Shown here piece after piece: positions 45,574 through 54,212 of a stretch of 62,042 bases of DNA. The position numbers and the translations under genes were made by a program. The stretch spans positions 1 through 62,042 of the forward strand of contig CAIWTJ010000215.1 in assembly GCA_903915535.1 (NCBI GenBank). Reading direction: 5' to 3'. The notes under the pieces were generated by a model. It did not search any database. It was not told where the DNA came from and saw only the letters and a list, made by a program, of their open reading frames with translations. This DNA comes from Enhydrobacter aerosaccus. GTDB taxonomy: Bacteria; Pseudomonadota; Alphaproteobacteria; Reyranellales; Reyranellaceae. Position 1 is the first letter of the stretch; every line of letters starts with the position of its first letter.

Positions 45574-45933
45574 ATGTCGAGCGTTCTGTTGGCTGAGGAC
45601 GAATTTCTAATCCGCGCCGTTCTGGTCGATGCCCTCGGTGAGCTGGGCATGACGTGCATCGAGGCGTCGACGGGGCAGGAAGCCCTGGACGCCATCGCGA
45701 GCGGCACGCCGCTCGGAGCGATCATCGTCGATATCGGCCTCCCCGACATGTCGGGCGAGAAAGTGATCGCAGCCGCGGTCCAGCACCGGCCGGGAACGCC
45801 GGTCATCCGCTGTTCGGGCGCGTCGGGCGCGGTGCCGGACGTTGGCCAGAAGATCCACGTCTTTCCCAAGCCCTATAGCGCGACGGAACTTTCGAAGTTC
45901 GTGGCGTCGTTGATTTCCCAAGCCAGCCCCTGA
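45574..45933 (+). CDS. Single-domain response regulator
   Basis: A 119-residue receiver domain only, starting MSSVLLAEDEFLIRAVL with AGGAGA before the ATG. Acid pocket D9/E10 region, phospho-acceptor Asp53 (IIVDIGLPDMSG), the Thr/Ser position in RCSGAS and Lys in VFPKPYS are all present, so it should be phosphorylatable. It has no output domain and lies eight bases before a hybrid histidine kinase gene, its likely partner in a phosphorelay. Confidence 0.9.
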   Translation: MSSVLLAEDEFLIRAVLVDALGELGMTCIEASTGQEALDAIASGTPLGAIIVDIGLPDMSGEKVIAAAVQHRPGTPVIRCSGASGAVPDVGQKIHVFPKPYSATELSKFVASLISQASP

Positions 45934-45941
45934 CGGCGGCG

Positions 45942-48116
45942 ATGCGGCGGCTTCTCAAACTGCGGACGTGGACATTCCGGGGCACCGATGCGGCCGAATC
46001 TTCCATGGTCGTGGCGGTCGCCTGCCTGGTCATGCCGCTCGTGCTCTTTGCCGGCGCAAGCTGGCTCGCCCACGGTGAAGTGCAGCAGCAGGCCGAAGAG
46101 CGCATGGCGCGCACGCTCGACCTGCTTTACATCAACGTTCGCGCGACGTTCGAAACCGAATATCTCGTCGCGTCGAACGTCACCGAGGTGATCGACGAGT
46201 ACTCGAATGCAGATATTCGGAAGAATGAACAGAAAGTACATGTCGCCCTCGAGCGTCTGATAGATCCCCTGCCGCAGGTCGAGAACGTGTGGGTGCTGGA
46301 CGAGGACGGTAAGCCCCTTGTCACAGCCAAGGTGTATCCGGCACCTGTGGGCGTCGACTATGCCGACCGTGCCTATTTCATCGCCCACCGCGATGGAAAT
46401 ATGCAGCGCTACGTGAGCGAGGCGCTGCGCGGCAAGGTCAGGGGGACCGAGTTCTTCCAATACAGCGAACGGCGGCAGAAGCCCGGAGGCAGCTTCAACG
46501 GCGTGATCGCTGTGTCTATTTCGCCATCCTACTTCACCGCCCAATTCTCCCGCGCATCCAGCGACAAGGATTTCACGGCGTCGATCATTCGTGCCGATGG
46601 CGAAATCCTCGCCCGCTTTCCTGCGGGCGGTCCGGGCCGGCTGGGGCCGGAGACTGGCTTCATGCGAACGACCGCAGTCGAACCGGATCAGGGTCGATAT
46701 GTCGTCGATGCCGGCGCCATCGATGGCATCGCGCGCATCTTCGTGTACCGCAAGCTGCCGGGAGTGCCGATCTACGTCGTGCACGGCGTGACGACGGCGA
46801 GCATCCGGAGCGCCTGGTTCTCGCGCATGGCGTCGCATCTGATCTTCGGCGTGCCGGCCACTCTCGGCCTCTTCCTGCTCGCCGTGCTGGCATCGCGCCG
46901 GGCCCGGCAGGAAGGTGCGGCCCTGGCGAGCCTGCGGGAGGAGAAGCAGCGCCGCGAGACCGCGGAGGAAAGCCTGCGGCAGTCGCAGAAGATGAATGCG
47001 ATCGGCCAGCTGACCGCCGGCATCGCGCACGACTTCAACAATCTGCTGACCGGCATCGGAGGCGCCGTGGAGATGGTCGGGCGCCGGGTGCCGCAGCCGT
47101 CGGCGGAGGTCACGCGCTTTCTCGATCTGGCACGCTCAGGTGTCTCGCGTGCGGCGACGCTGACGCAGCGTCTGCTGGCCTTCTCGCGGCAACAGCCGCT
47201 CCAGATCGAGGCTGTCGACGCCAACAAACTCGTGTCGGGCATGTCCGAGCTGCTGCGCCGGACCTTGGGTGAAAAGGTTCAGGTCGAGACGGTCCTGGCC
47301 GGCGGCCTGTGGCGCGCCCGGGCCGACGCGGCCCAGCTCGAAGGGGCGGTGCTAACCCTCGCCATCTATGGCCGGGACGCCATGCCGGCCGGGGGCACGC
47401 TCACCATCGAGACCGCCAACGCCCATCTCGACGACGCCTATGCCCGCGCCAACGCCGAGGTGACGCCGGGCCAATATGTGCTGGTGGCCGTGTCCGATAC
47501 CGGCTCCGGCATGGATCCGGAAGTGATCGCGCGTGCCTTCGAGCCGTTCTTCACCACCAAGCAGCGCGGGCAGGGCACCGGCCTCGGTCTCAGCATGACC
47601 TTCGGGTACGTGAAGCAGATCGGCGGCCACCTCAAGATCTACAGCGAGATCGGCCGCGGCACGACGGTGAAGGTCTATCTGCCGCGGGCGCTGGCCGAAG
47701 GGACCGCCGCGGCAGAGGCGACGCCGGAGCATGCCACGGCGATTGCCGGCAGCGGGCCGGTGGTGCTGGTGGTCGAGGACGATCCGGTGGTGCGCGAGTT
47801 CGCGATCTCCGCCTGCCGCGAGATCGGCTGCACCGTGTACTACGCGGAGAATGGCGCCCAGGCGCTGGCCCAGCTCGAGGCGCATGACGACATCGTCCTG
47901 CTGTTCACCGACGTCGGGTTGCCGGGCGACATGAACGGCCGCCAGCTGGCGGCTCTCGCGACCGACCGCTGGCCCGCGCTGAAGGTGCTGTTCACGACGG
48001 GCTATACGGCCAACGCCATCGTCCATCATGGCGTGCTCGACCATGGCGTGAATTTCATCGGCAAGCCGTTCTCGATTTCCGCCCTGGCCGCGAAGATCAA
48101 AAGCATCGGCTTCTAG
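45942..48116 (+). CDS. Hybrid sensor histidine kinase with degenerate N-box
   Basis: A 724-residue membrane sensor. Helix one (about 22-42) and helix two (about 298-318) enclose a Cache-like periplasmic domain (DYADRAYFIAHRDGN). Then come a short coiled coil, HisKA with His363 (GIAHDFNNLLTGIGG), an HATPase domain and a C-terminal receiver with Asp657. The G1 (DTGSGM), F (FEPFFTTK) and G2 (GTGLGLS) boxes are intact, but the N-box reads LEGAVLTLAIYGRDAM, where relatives have LENALLNLAINARDAM, so all three asparagines are gone. Kinase activity is therefore doubtful. Confidence 0.9.
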   Translation: MRRLLKLRTWTFRGTDAAESSMVVAVACLVMPLVLFAGASWLAHGEVQQQAEERMARTLDLLYINVRATFETEYLVASNVTEVIDEYSNADIRKNEQKVHVALERLIDPLPQVENVWVLDEDGKPLVTAKVYPAPVGVDYADRAYFIAHRDGNMQRYVSEALRGKVRGTEFFQYSERRQKPGGSFNGVIAVSISPSYFTAQFSRASSDKDFTASIIRADGEILARFPAGGPGRLGPETGFMRTTAVEPDQGRYVVDAGAIDGIARIFVYRKLPGVPIYVVHGVTTASIRSAWFSRMASHLIFGVPATLGLFLLAVLASRRARQEGAALASLREEKQRRETAEESLRQSQKMNAIGQLTAGIAHDFNNLLTGIGGAVEMVGRRVPQPSAEVTRFLDLARSGVSRAATLTQRLLAFSRQQPLQIEAVDANKLVSGMSELLRRTLGEKVQVETVLAGGLWRARADAAQLEGAVLTLAIYGRDAMPAGGTLTIETANAHLDDAYARANAEVTPGQYVLVAVSDTGSGMDPEVIARAFEPFFTTKQRGQGTGLGLSMTFGYVKQIGGHLKIYSEIGRGTTVKVYLPRALAEGTAAAEATPEHATAIAGSGPVVLVVEDDPVVREFAISACREIGCTVYYAENGAQALAQLEAHDDIVLLFTDVGLPGDMNGRQLAALATDRWPALKVLFTTGYTANAIVHHGVLDHGVNFIGKPFSISALAAKIKSIGF

Positions 48117-48125
48117 GCCGGCCGG

Positions 48126-49025
48126 ATGACGCCTGCTCCGTCGACGCCGCCCGCCGACCGCATCCTGCGGGCAATCCTGTCGACCGTCGTGGCGATGACG
48201 TGCTTTGCCATCCTGAACGGCATGTCCAAAACGCTCTCGACCTCGGGCTATCCGGTGATCGAGGTCATCTGGTCGCGGTATTTCTTCGCCTTCATCTTCA
48301 TGATGGTGATGTTCCTGCCGGGCAACGGGCGCCAGCTCTTCACCATCCGCCGACTCGACACCCAGATCGTGCGCGGGATGCTTCTGTTCTTCTCGTCGTA
48401 CCTGTTCTTCCACGGCGTGGTCTACCTGCCGCTCGCCACGGCGTCGTCGATCTCGCTGACCAGCCCGATCATCGTCACGGCGCTGTCCTCTCGCCTGCTC
48501 GGCGAGAAGGTGGGCATGCACCGCTGGATCGCCGTCGGCATCGGCTTCATCGGGGCGCTGATCGTGGTGAGGCCCGGCCACGCCGATTTCGACTGGCACG
48601 TGCTGCTGATCGTGGGCAGCACGATCTCGAGCTCGTTCTACCAGCTCTTCTCGCGCCGCTACGGCCAGACCGAGCGGCCGGACGCGTCGGCGACGGTCGC
48701 CACGATCGTCGGCACGATCGCGGCAACCCCGTTCCTGCCGTTCGAATGGGTGACGCCGGCCTCGACGTGGCATCTGGCGCTCTTCGTCGGCATGGGAATC
48801 ATGGCGGGGACAGGTCACTACTTCCTGACCATCGCCTACAGCCAGGCGCCGGCCGCGGTGGTCTCGCCGTTCAACTACACGCAGCTCATCGGCGCCACGA
48901 TCATGGGGTACCTGGTGTTCCACGACTTCCCAGACATGTGGACGTGGATCGGGGCTGCCGTGATTATCAGCTCGGGGCTTTACATCGGCTACCGCGAGCG
49001 GCTGCGGTATCGCGGCAAGGCCTGA
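48126..49025 (+). CDS. DMT-superfamily transporter (EamA domains)
   Basis: A 299-residue protein with ten predicted membrane helices arranged as two EamA repeats. Typical pieces are VVAMTCFAILNGMSKTLS at the first helix, ATASSISLTSPIIVTALSSRLLGEKVG (about 102-128), and the second repeat's AAVVSPFNYTQLIGATIMGYLVF. It follows the kinase by nine bases on the same strand. Members export amino acids or metabolites or take up small solutes; direction and substrate unknown. Convergent with the TRAP operon five bases away. Confidence 0.9.
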   Translation: MTPAPSTPPADRILRAILSTVVAMTCFAILNGMSKTLSTSGYPVIEVIWSRYFFAFIFMMVMFLPGNGRQLFTIRRLDTQIVRGMLLFFSSYLFFHGVVYLPLATASSISLTSPIIVTALSSRLLGEKVGMHRWIAVGIGFIGALIVVRPGHADFDWHVLLIVGSTISSSFYQLFSRRYGQTERPDASATVATIVGTIAATPFLPFEWVTPASTWHLALFVGMGIMAGTGHYFLTIAYSQAPAAVVSPFNYTQLIGATIMGYLVFHDFPDMWTWIGAAVIISSGLYIGYRERLRYRGKA

Positions 49026-49030
49026 GCCGC

Positions 49031-50374
49031 CTACTTGATGATCTTGTCCGGCAGCCACATGGCGATCTCCGGCAAGAAGCAGAGCACCACGACGGCCAGC
49101 ATCATCAGGAGGACGAAGGGCACCACGCCCCACACGACGTCGCTGAGGGGGATGTCGGGCGCGATGTTCTTGATCACGAAGAGGTTGAGGCCGACCGGCG
49201 GATGGATCAGGCCCATCTCCATGACGATGGTCATGATGACGCCGAACCACACGAGGTCGAAGCCGGCGGCGCGCAGCGGCGGCAGGATGATCGGCGCGGT
49301 CATCAGGATGATCGACACCGGCGGCAGGAAGAAGCCCAGGATCACGACCATCACCAGGATAGCCGCCAGCAGGATCCAGCGCGACAGATGCTGCGCCACG
49401 ACCCATTCGGCCGCCGACTGGCTGATGTGGAGATAGCTCATCACGTAGGAGTAGAAGAGCGACATGCCGATGATCAGCATCAGCATCGAGCCTTCGCGGA
49501 TCGTGTTCTCCATGATCGGCCTGAGCTGTGCAGGCCGCCACACGTTGTAGATGACCGCAATCAGGATCAGGGCCATCAGCGCGCCCAGGCCCGCCGTCTC
49601 GGAGGGCGTGGCGTAGCCGCCGTAGAGCGCGAACATGACGCCGGTCAAAAGCAGGACGAACGGCAGGACGCGCGGCAGGGCGGCGAACTTCTGCGCAAGC
49701 GTAAAGGTCTCGCGGTCGAGCAAGGCGGAGTCCACCCCGCCACCGTCGTGCGTTGCCTGCGCCTTGCGCGTTTCGTGCTGGTAGCGCCAGGCCGCATAGG
49801 CCGCGAAGAAGAACACAAGAAGCAGGGCCGGGCCGATCCCGGCCAGGAACAGTTTGCCCAGCGACTGTTCCGACGCCACGGCATAAAGGATCATCGTGAT
49901 CGAGGGCGGCAGCAGGATGCCCAGTGTGCCGCCGGCGGCAATGAGGCCGGCGGCGAAGCCGGCCGGATAGCCGCGCTTGCGCATCTCCGGAATGCCGGCC
50001 GAGCCGATCGCCGAGCAGGTCGCGGGGCTGGAGCCCGCCATCGCGGCGAACAGGGCGCAGGCAAAGACGTTGGCGATGCCAAGGCCGCCCGGCACCTTGC
50101 TCATCCAGACATGCAGTGCCGAGTAGAGATCGCGGCCGGCGGGCGAGCGCCCGATCGCGGCGCCCTTCAGGATGAACAGCGGGATCGACAGCAGCGTGAT
50201 CGCCGACATTTCCTCGTAGACGTTCTGCGTCACGGTATCGAGGGCCGACGGTGGCATGAAGAAGATCATGAACACGGTCGCGACGGAGCCCAGCGCGAAC
50301 GCGATGGGCATGCCCGAGAACATGACAAGCAGCGTGGCGCCGCCGAAGAGCAGGCCGATCTGGACGATACTCAT
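49031..50374 (-). CDS. dctM: TRAP transporter large permease DctM
   Basis: A 447-residue protein starting MSIVQIGLLFGGATLLVMFSGMP (residues 1-23) at an ATG overlapping the dctQ stop (ATGA). Twelve or so membrane stretches, with the family motifs AGSSPATCSAIGSAGIPEM (about 144-162) and SETAGLGALMALILIA. It forms the sodium-coupled channel of the DctPQM system encoded here in the order P-Q-M. Confidence 0.94.
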   Translation of the reverse strand: MSIVQIGLLFGGATLLVMFSGMPIAFALGSVATVFMIFFMPPSALDTVTQNVYEEMSAITLLSIPLFILKGAAIGRSPAGRDLYSALHVWMSKVPGGLGIANVFACALFAAMAGSSPATCSAIGSAGIPEMRKRGYPAGFAAGLIAAGGTLGILLPPSITMILYAVASEQSLGKLFLAGIGPALLLVFFFAAYAAWRYQHETRKAQATHDGGGVDSALLDRETFTLAQKFAALPRVLPFVLLLTGVMFALYGGYATPSETAGLGALMALILIAVIYNVWRPAQLRPIMENTIREGSMLMLIIGMSLFYSYVMSYLHISQSAAEWVVAQHLSRWILLAAILVMVVILGFFLPPVSIILMTAPIILPPLRAAGFDLVWFGVIMTIVMEMGLIHPPVGLNLFVIKNIAPDIPLSDVVWGVVPFVLLMMLAVVVLCFLPEIAMWLPDKIIK

Positions 50375-50832
50375 GGCTTGCGGAAAACCTGCAGGAAGAT
50401 CTGGAGCGTGAGAAGAGTCATGCCGAACGACATGGCGACATAGGGGATCCACAGCGGCGGCGCCCAGGCGGTCGCGCTGGTGTAGCCGTCGACCCAGGCC
50501 TCGTGGAACAGGGTCCACGACTTCCAGGCGAAGAAGGCGCAGAACGCCGCGCTGAGCAGGTCGACGATCGCCTGGCGCCAGCGATCGATATGAGGCGGCA
50601 GGATCGCCTTCAGCGCCTCGATGCCGATATGGCCGCGCTGCGACTGAACCCAGGCTGCGGAACCGAAGGTGACGCCGACCAGGAGGAAAACGGACAGTTC
50701 ATCCTGCCAGTCGGTCGGCTGATGCGTGAAATAGCGCAGGACGACCGAATAGGTGAGAACGCCGGCGGCAAGAACAAGGGCGATCGCCGAGAAGAAGACG
50801 ATCGCCCTGTTGATCAGGTCGAGAGGTTTCAC
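50371..50832 (-). CDS. dctQ: TRAP transporter small permease DctQ
   Basis: A 153-residue protein with a GTG start overlapping the dctP stop (GTGA). Four membrane helices and the DctQ segments DWQDELSVFLLVGVTFGSAAWVQSQRGHIGIEAL (about 47-80) are seen. It links DctP-delivered substrate to DctM and is co-translated with both neighbours. Confidence 0.92.
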   Translation of the reverse strand: MKPLDLINRAIVFFSAIALVLAAGVLTYSVVLRYFTHQPTDWQDELSVFLLVGVTFGSAAWVQSQRGHIGIEALKAILPPHIDRWRQAIVDLLSAAFCAFFAWKSWTLFHEAWVDGYTSATAWAPPLWIPYVAMSFGMTLLTLQIFLQVFRKP

Positions 50833-51857
50833 GAGACCTGCTGGCTGAGCTTCAGGAACTCCGCATTGCTCGCGTTCTTCGCGGCATATTCCTTCCAACA
50901 CGTCTCCATGGCGATGGCCTTCCACTTGTCGGCCTGCGCCTGGTTCATGTCGGCGGCCTTGATGCCGCGCTTGGCATAGACGTTGGCGACCTCGTCGTCG
51001 TCGGCCTTGGCCTTGTCCTCGCCGAACTTCTCGAGTTCGGCGCCGATGTCCATGATCGCGGTCTGCTGGTCCTTGGGCAGCGCATCGAACACCTGCTTGG
51101 ACATCAAGAGCGGTTCGAACACGAAGAAGAAACCCTTGTCGCGGCCGGTGGTCAGGCTCTTGGCGATCTCTTCCAGGCGGAACGAGATCAGGCTCGACGA
51201 GGTGGTCATGGCGACGTCCATCGTGCCGGTCTGCATGGCGGCGTAGAGTTCGTTCGACGGCATCGAGACGACCGAGGCGCCGGCGCCGATCAGCATGAGG
51301 TCCATCTCGCGGCTGCCGCCCCGGACCTTCTTGCCCTTCACGTCTTCCGGCACGAGGACGGGCGTGGTGCTGCGGCTGGCGACACCGCCGGCCTGCCAGA
51401 GCCACGTGACGAGGACCGCGCCCTTCTCGGCCATCAGGGCGGTCATCTTCTTGCCGATTTCGGCCTTCTTCCAGGCGTAGCCCTGGGCATAGGAGCTGAT
51501 CACGCCGGGCATGAAGCCGATGTTGTATTCGCCCACTTCGCCACCGGCGTAGTTCAGCGGATAGAGCGTCATGTCGAGCGCGCCTTTGCGGATCGCCGAA
51601 TACTGCGCCACCGTCTTGACCAGCGAGGAATTGGGATAGACCTCGCCGCCCAGCGCGCCCTTGGTGCGCTTCTCGAGCTCGATCGCGAAGCGGCGGCACA
51701 ACTGGTCGCGGAAATCGCCCGAATCGGCCGTGCCGCCGGGGAATTGATGGGAGATCTTGAGTTTCTTGGTCTCGGCCCGGGCCGTGCCGGCGATCCAGGG
51801 AGCGGCGAGGGGGGCAGCCGCAGTGGCAGCCAGAATCCGGCGGCGGGTGATCGTCAT
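50829..51857 (-). CDS. dctP: TRAP transporter solute-binding protein DctP
   Basis: A 342-residue periplasmic protein with a twin-arginine-like signal (TRRRILAATAAAPLAAPWIAGTARA split at about residue 28). DctP features are SHQFPGGTADSGD, RFAIELEKRTKGALGGEVYPNSSLVKTVAQYSAIRKGALDM (about 54-95), and the arginine region RSTTPVLVPEDVKGKKVRGGSREMD. It binds an organic acid, but residues do not reveal which. Opening gene of the operon; its promoter lies in 51858-52190, shared with the divergent sigma-54-controlled operon. Confidence 0.93.
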   Translation of the reverse strand: MTITRRRILAATAAAPLAAPWIAGTARAETKKLKISHQFPGGTADSGDFRDQLCRRFAIELEKRTKGALGGEVYPNSSLVKTVAQYSAIRKGALDMTLYPLNYAGGEVGEYNIGFMPGVISSYAQGYAWKKAEIGKKMTALMAEKGAVLVTWLWQAGGVASRSTTPVLVPEDVKGKKVRGGSREMDLMLIGAGASVVSMPSNELYAAMQTGTMDVAMTTSSSLISFRLEEIAKSLTTGRDKGFFFVFEPLLMSKQVFDALPKDQQTAIMDIGAELEKFGEDKAKADDDEVANVYAKRGIKAADMNQAQADKWKAIAMETCWKEYAAKNASNAEFLKLSQQVS

Positions 51858-51968
51858 GGTCGTTCCTCCAGTGCGAAGCAGATGCTTGTTCGTTGGGCCG
51901 GATTGGGATTCATCTGCCCTGTAAAGTCAATCGGTCCGGAGGTCGCGACAGGGCGCGCCGGGCAGGTT

Positions 51969-51987
51969 TTGAGCAATTGTTGTTCAA
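51969..51987. promoter_or_regulatory. Palindrome, candidate upstream activator site
   Basis: TTGAGCAA-TTG-TTGTTCAA is symmetric apart from one base pair and lies 63 bases upstream of the sigma-54 element, a usual distance for an enhancer-binding activator. A further TTGAGC half-site follows at 51991. It does not look like the NtrC consensus, so another activator is likely. Confidence 0.5.
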
Positions 51988-52049
51988 CTTTTGAGCGCGT
52001 GCACTGCAGCATTGAAGCTGCGCGGCAGACACGGCGTGCTGCCAAACGG

Positions 52050-52065
52050 TGGCACAGGCTTTGCA
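52050..52065 (+). promoter_or_regulatory. Sigma-54 (RpoN) promoter
   Basis: TGGCACAGGCTTTGCA matches the -24/-12 consensus TGGCAC-N5-TTGCA exactly, with GG and GC ten bases apart. Transcription would begin near 52077, about 115 bases before the binding-protein start at 52191. Confidence 0.8.
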
Positions 52066-52190
52066 CCTGTGTTGGCCAGCGCAGGCCGCGCGAGCGGTTC
52101 TCTTCGGTTGGCGTGCCGATGGAGCAAGTCTGGGCCCAGCACCGACCATCAGATCCCATTCCCACCACTCTTCGCTGGAGGAGACGCATC

Positions 52191-53273
52191 ATGTGTGATC
52201 GCATTGGCTGTACGCATTTCCCCAACCTCACCAACGTCGACCTGTCCGGCGCCTCGGCCTCGCGCCGCAGGTTCCTGAAGGGCGCTGTGGCAACCACGGC
52301 CATTACCATGGCGGCGGGGCCCGGCATGATGATGGGCGGGGCGGCGCATGCAGCCGCCGGCATCAAGTCCACGCACGGTTCGGGCTTCTGCAATCTCAAC
52401 ATCTTCCTCGCCCACTCGCGCCAGTACTCGAAACAGGCGGGTGTGGAGCTCGAGTTCATCAACACGCCGACCTCGGCCGAGATGGTGACCTTCCTCGGCA
52501 TGGGCCAAGTCGACGTCGGCCTGATGCCCTACACCAGCTTCATGGCGCTCTACGATGCCGGTGCGCCGGTCAAGATCGTGGCCGGCGGCGGGATCCAGGG
52601 CTGCGCAATCGTGGCCCAGCCAGGCCTCGACAAGCCGGAGAAGCTGAAGGGCAAGACGCTCGGCACCTTCCAGCTCGATACGCTCGAAGTGATGCCGTAC
52701 GACTATCTGAAGAAGCACGGCGTCTCCTTCAAGGACGTAAAGGTCCGCTACATGGGCAACACGCCCGAGGCCGTCGAGGCCTTCAAGGCGGGTGCGCTTG
52801 ACTGGATCTGCACGATCGAGCCCTACGCTTCGGCACTCGTGGCCGACGTGAAGGGCGCCGTCATGCTGACCGACGGCATCGATCTCTACGGCCCGGGCTA
52901 TACCGACTGCGTGCTGGCCGCGCGCGCCAGCATCATGAAGGACAATCCCGCAGGACTGAAAGCCATCATCAAGGCGATGTTTCAGGCGCAGTACGATGCC
53001 GAGCAGAAGCCTGACGAGGTTCTCACCGAACTGGTCGGCAAGTACTACAAGACCTCGATGGAGAACGCTAAGATCGCCAAGGGCAAGCAGCCGGCCGTGG
53101 TCGACGCGCGCAGCCAGACGCAGTTCATCCTCGATCGCACCGACAGCGTGATGGAGATGGGCTACATCAAGAAGAAGCCCGGCCGCGACGCCATTGACTG
53201 GACGCTGCTCGAAGAGGTCATCAAGGAAAATCCCGACCTCTACGCCAAGCTGAAATACAAGTCGGCAGCCTAA
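52191..53273 (+). CDS. ABC transporter substrate-binding protein, NitT/TauT type
   Basis: A 360-residue protein starting MCDRIGCTHFPNL with GGAGGAG before the ATG. A twin-arginine signal comes after a 28-residue lead (ASRRRFLKGAVATTAITMAAG), cleaving near AAHAA. The mature domain has TPTSAEMVTFLGMGQVDVGLMPYTSF (about 96-121) and VAQPGLDKPEKLKGKTLGTFQLDTLE, typical of nitrate/sulfonate/pyrimidine-type binding proteins. A Cys-bearing segment before the Tat motif is unusual. It opens an operon with permease, ATPase and an amidohydrolase, under a sigma-54 promoter. Confidence 0.9.
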   Translation: MCDRIGCTHFPNLTNVDLSGASASRRRFLKGAVATTAITMAAGPGMMMGGAAHAAAGIKSTHGSGFCNLNIFLAHSRQYSKQAGVELEFINTPTSAEMVTFLGMGQVDVGLMPYTSFMALYDAGAPVKIVAGGGIQGCAIVAQPGLDKPEKLKGKTLGTFQLDTLEVMPYDYLKKHGVSFKDVKVRYMGNTPEAVEAFKAGALDWICTIEPYASALVADVKGAVMLTDGIDLYGPGYTDCVLAARASIMKDNPAGLKAIIKAMFQAQYDAEQKPDEVLTELVGKYYKTSMENAKIAKGKQPAVVDARSQTQFILDRTDSVMEMGYIKKKPGRDAIDWTLLEEVIKENPDLYAKLKYKSAA

Positions 53274-54212
53274 ATGGCCGTCGTCGCGCCCCCTGACGTA
53301 TCCAGTGGGGTCGCCGCCGCCGGAGCATCCCGCCCGGCGGCGGTTGTGCGCCTCTTCGCGACCATGGCCGGCGAAAGCCTGGCGGCGAAGATCCTATGGA
53401 CCTGTCTGTCCGTCGGGTTGTTCGCCGGGCTGTGGGAACTGTGCTGGTTCTTCGGCTGGGCCGATCCCAAGCTGCTGCCGCCCCCACACATTTTCCTGGG
53501 ATCGATCGTCGACCAGGGCAAGTTCTTCAACACCGCGACGCGCTGGCAGGTGGGCAAATCGATGACCGACGGTCCGTCGGCCTTCGAGTCGGTGATGGTC
53601 ACCATCGGCGCCACCACCATGCGCGTGTTCTCCGGGCTGGCGATCGCCTCGGTGCTGGGCGTCGGGGTGGGCGTGCTGATCCGCTACAATGCGCTCTTCG
53701 ACAAACTGGTGCTGCCGACGATCACGCTGCTCTCGCCGGTGTCGCCGATCGCCTGGTTGCCCGTCGCGATCTTCATCTTCGGCATCGGCAATGGGCCTGC
53801 GATCTTCATGGTCGTGGTGGCGCTGTTCTTCCATATGGTGCTGGCTACCGTGACCCAGATCGACGGCGTCGCGCCCAACTTGATCAATGTCGCGCGCACC
53901 ATGGGCGCCAGCAAGCGCCAGATCTATGGGCGGGTGATCGTGCCCGCCATCCTGCCCGGCATGCTGGCGGTGCTGCGCATGAACCTGTTCGGTGCCTGGA
54001 TGGTCGTGCTGATCGCCGAGTCGACGGGTGTCGGCTACGGCATGGGCCAGGTCATCATGCTGGCGCGCAACACCTTCAATCCGTCGCTGGTGTTCTTCAC
54101 CATCGCCGTGATCGGCGTGCTGGGTTTCAGCTTCGACTGGCTGCTGCGTCAGGCGCAGCGCCGCATCCTCTATTGGCTGCCCGACACCAAGGAGAAACTG
54201 CGTGGCCTTTGA
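53274..54212 (+). CDS. ABC transporter permease, NitT/TauT type
   Basis: A 312-residue permease whose ATG directly follows the binding-protein stop. After a soluble stretch of about 30 residues come six helices; the EAA-like loop is NLINVARTMGASKRQIYGRVIVPAILPGMLAVL (about 201-233), and LFGAWMVVLIAESTGVGYGMG follows, as in SsuC/TauC. It shares 11 bases with the ATPase gene. Confidence 0.93.
   Translation: MAVVAPPDVSSGVAAAGASRPAAVVRLFATMAGESLAAKILWTCLSVGLFAGLWELCWFFGWADPKLLPPPHIFLGSIVDQGKFFNTATRWQVGKSMTDGPSAFESVMVTIGATTMRVFSGLAIASVLGVGVGVLIRYNALFDKLVLPTITLLSPVSPIAWLPVAIFIFGIGNGPAIFMVVVALFFHMVLATVTQIDGVAPNLINVARTMGASKRQIYGRVIVPAILPGMLAVLRMNLFGAWMVVLIAESTGVGYGMGQVIMLARNTFNPSLVFFTIAVIGVLGFSFDWLLRQAQRRILYWLPDTKEKLRGL

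Larger units (their letters stand above)
51858..52190. other. 333-base divergent intergenic region with regulatory sites
   Basis: No gene seen. It separates dctP (minus) from the NitT/TauT-type binding protein (plus). It holds a 19-base palindrome at 51969-51987 and a sigma-54 promoter sequence at 52050-52065, with an untranslated leader of about 110 bases before the plus-strand start. On the dctP side only a GGAGGAACGACC ribosome site is obvious. Confidence 0.7.

Noticed and set aside
51969-51987. NtrC binding site
   Set aside because: The half-sites are TTGAGCAA/TTGTTCAA, not the NtrC-type TGCAC/GTGCA pattern.
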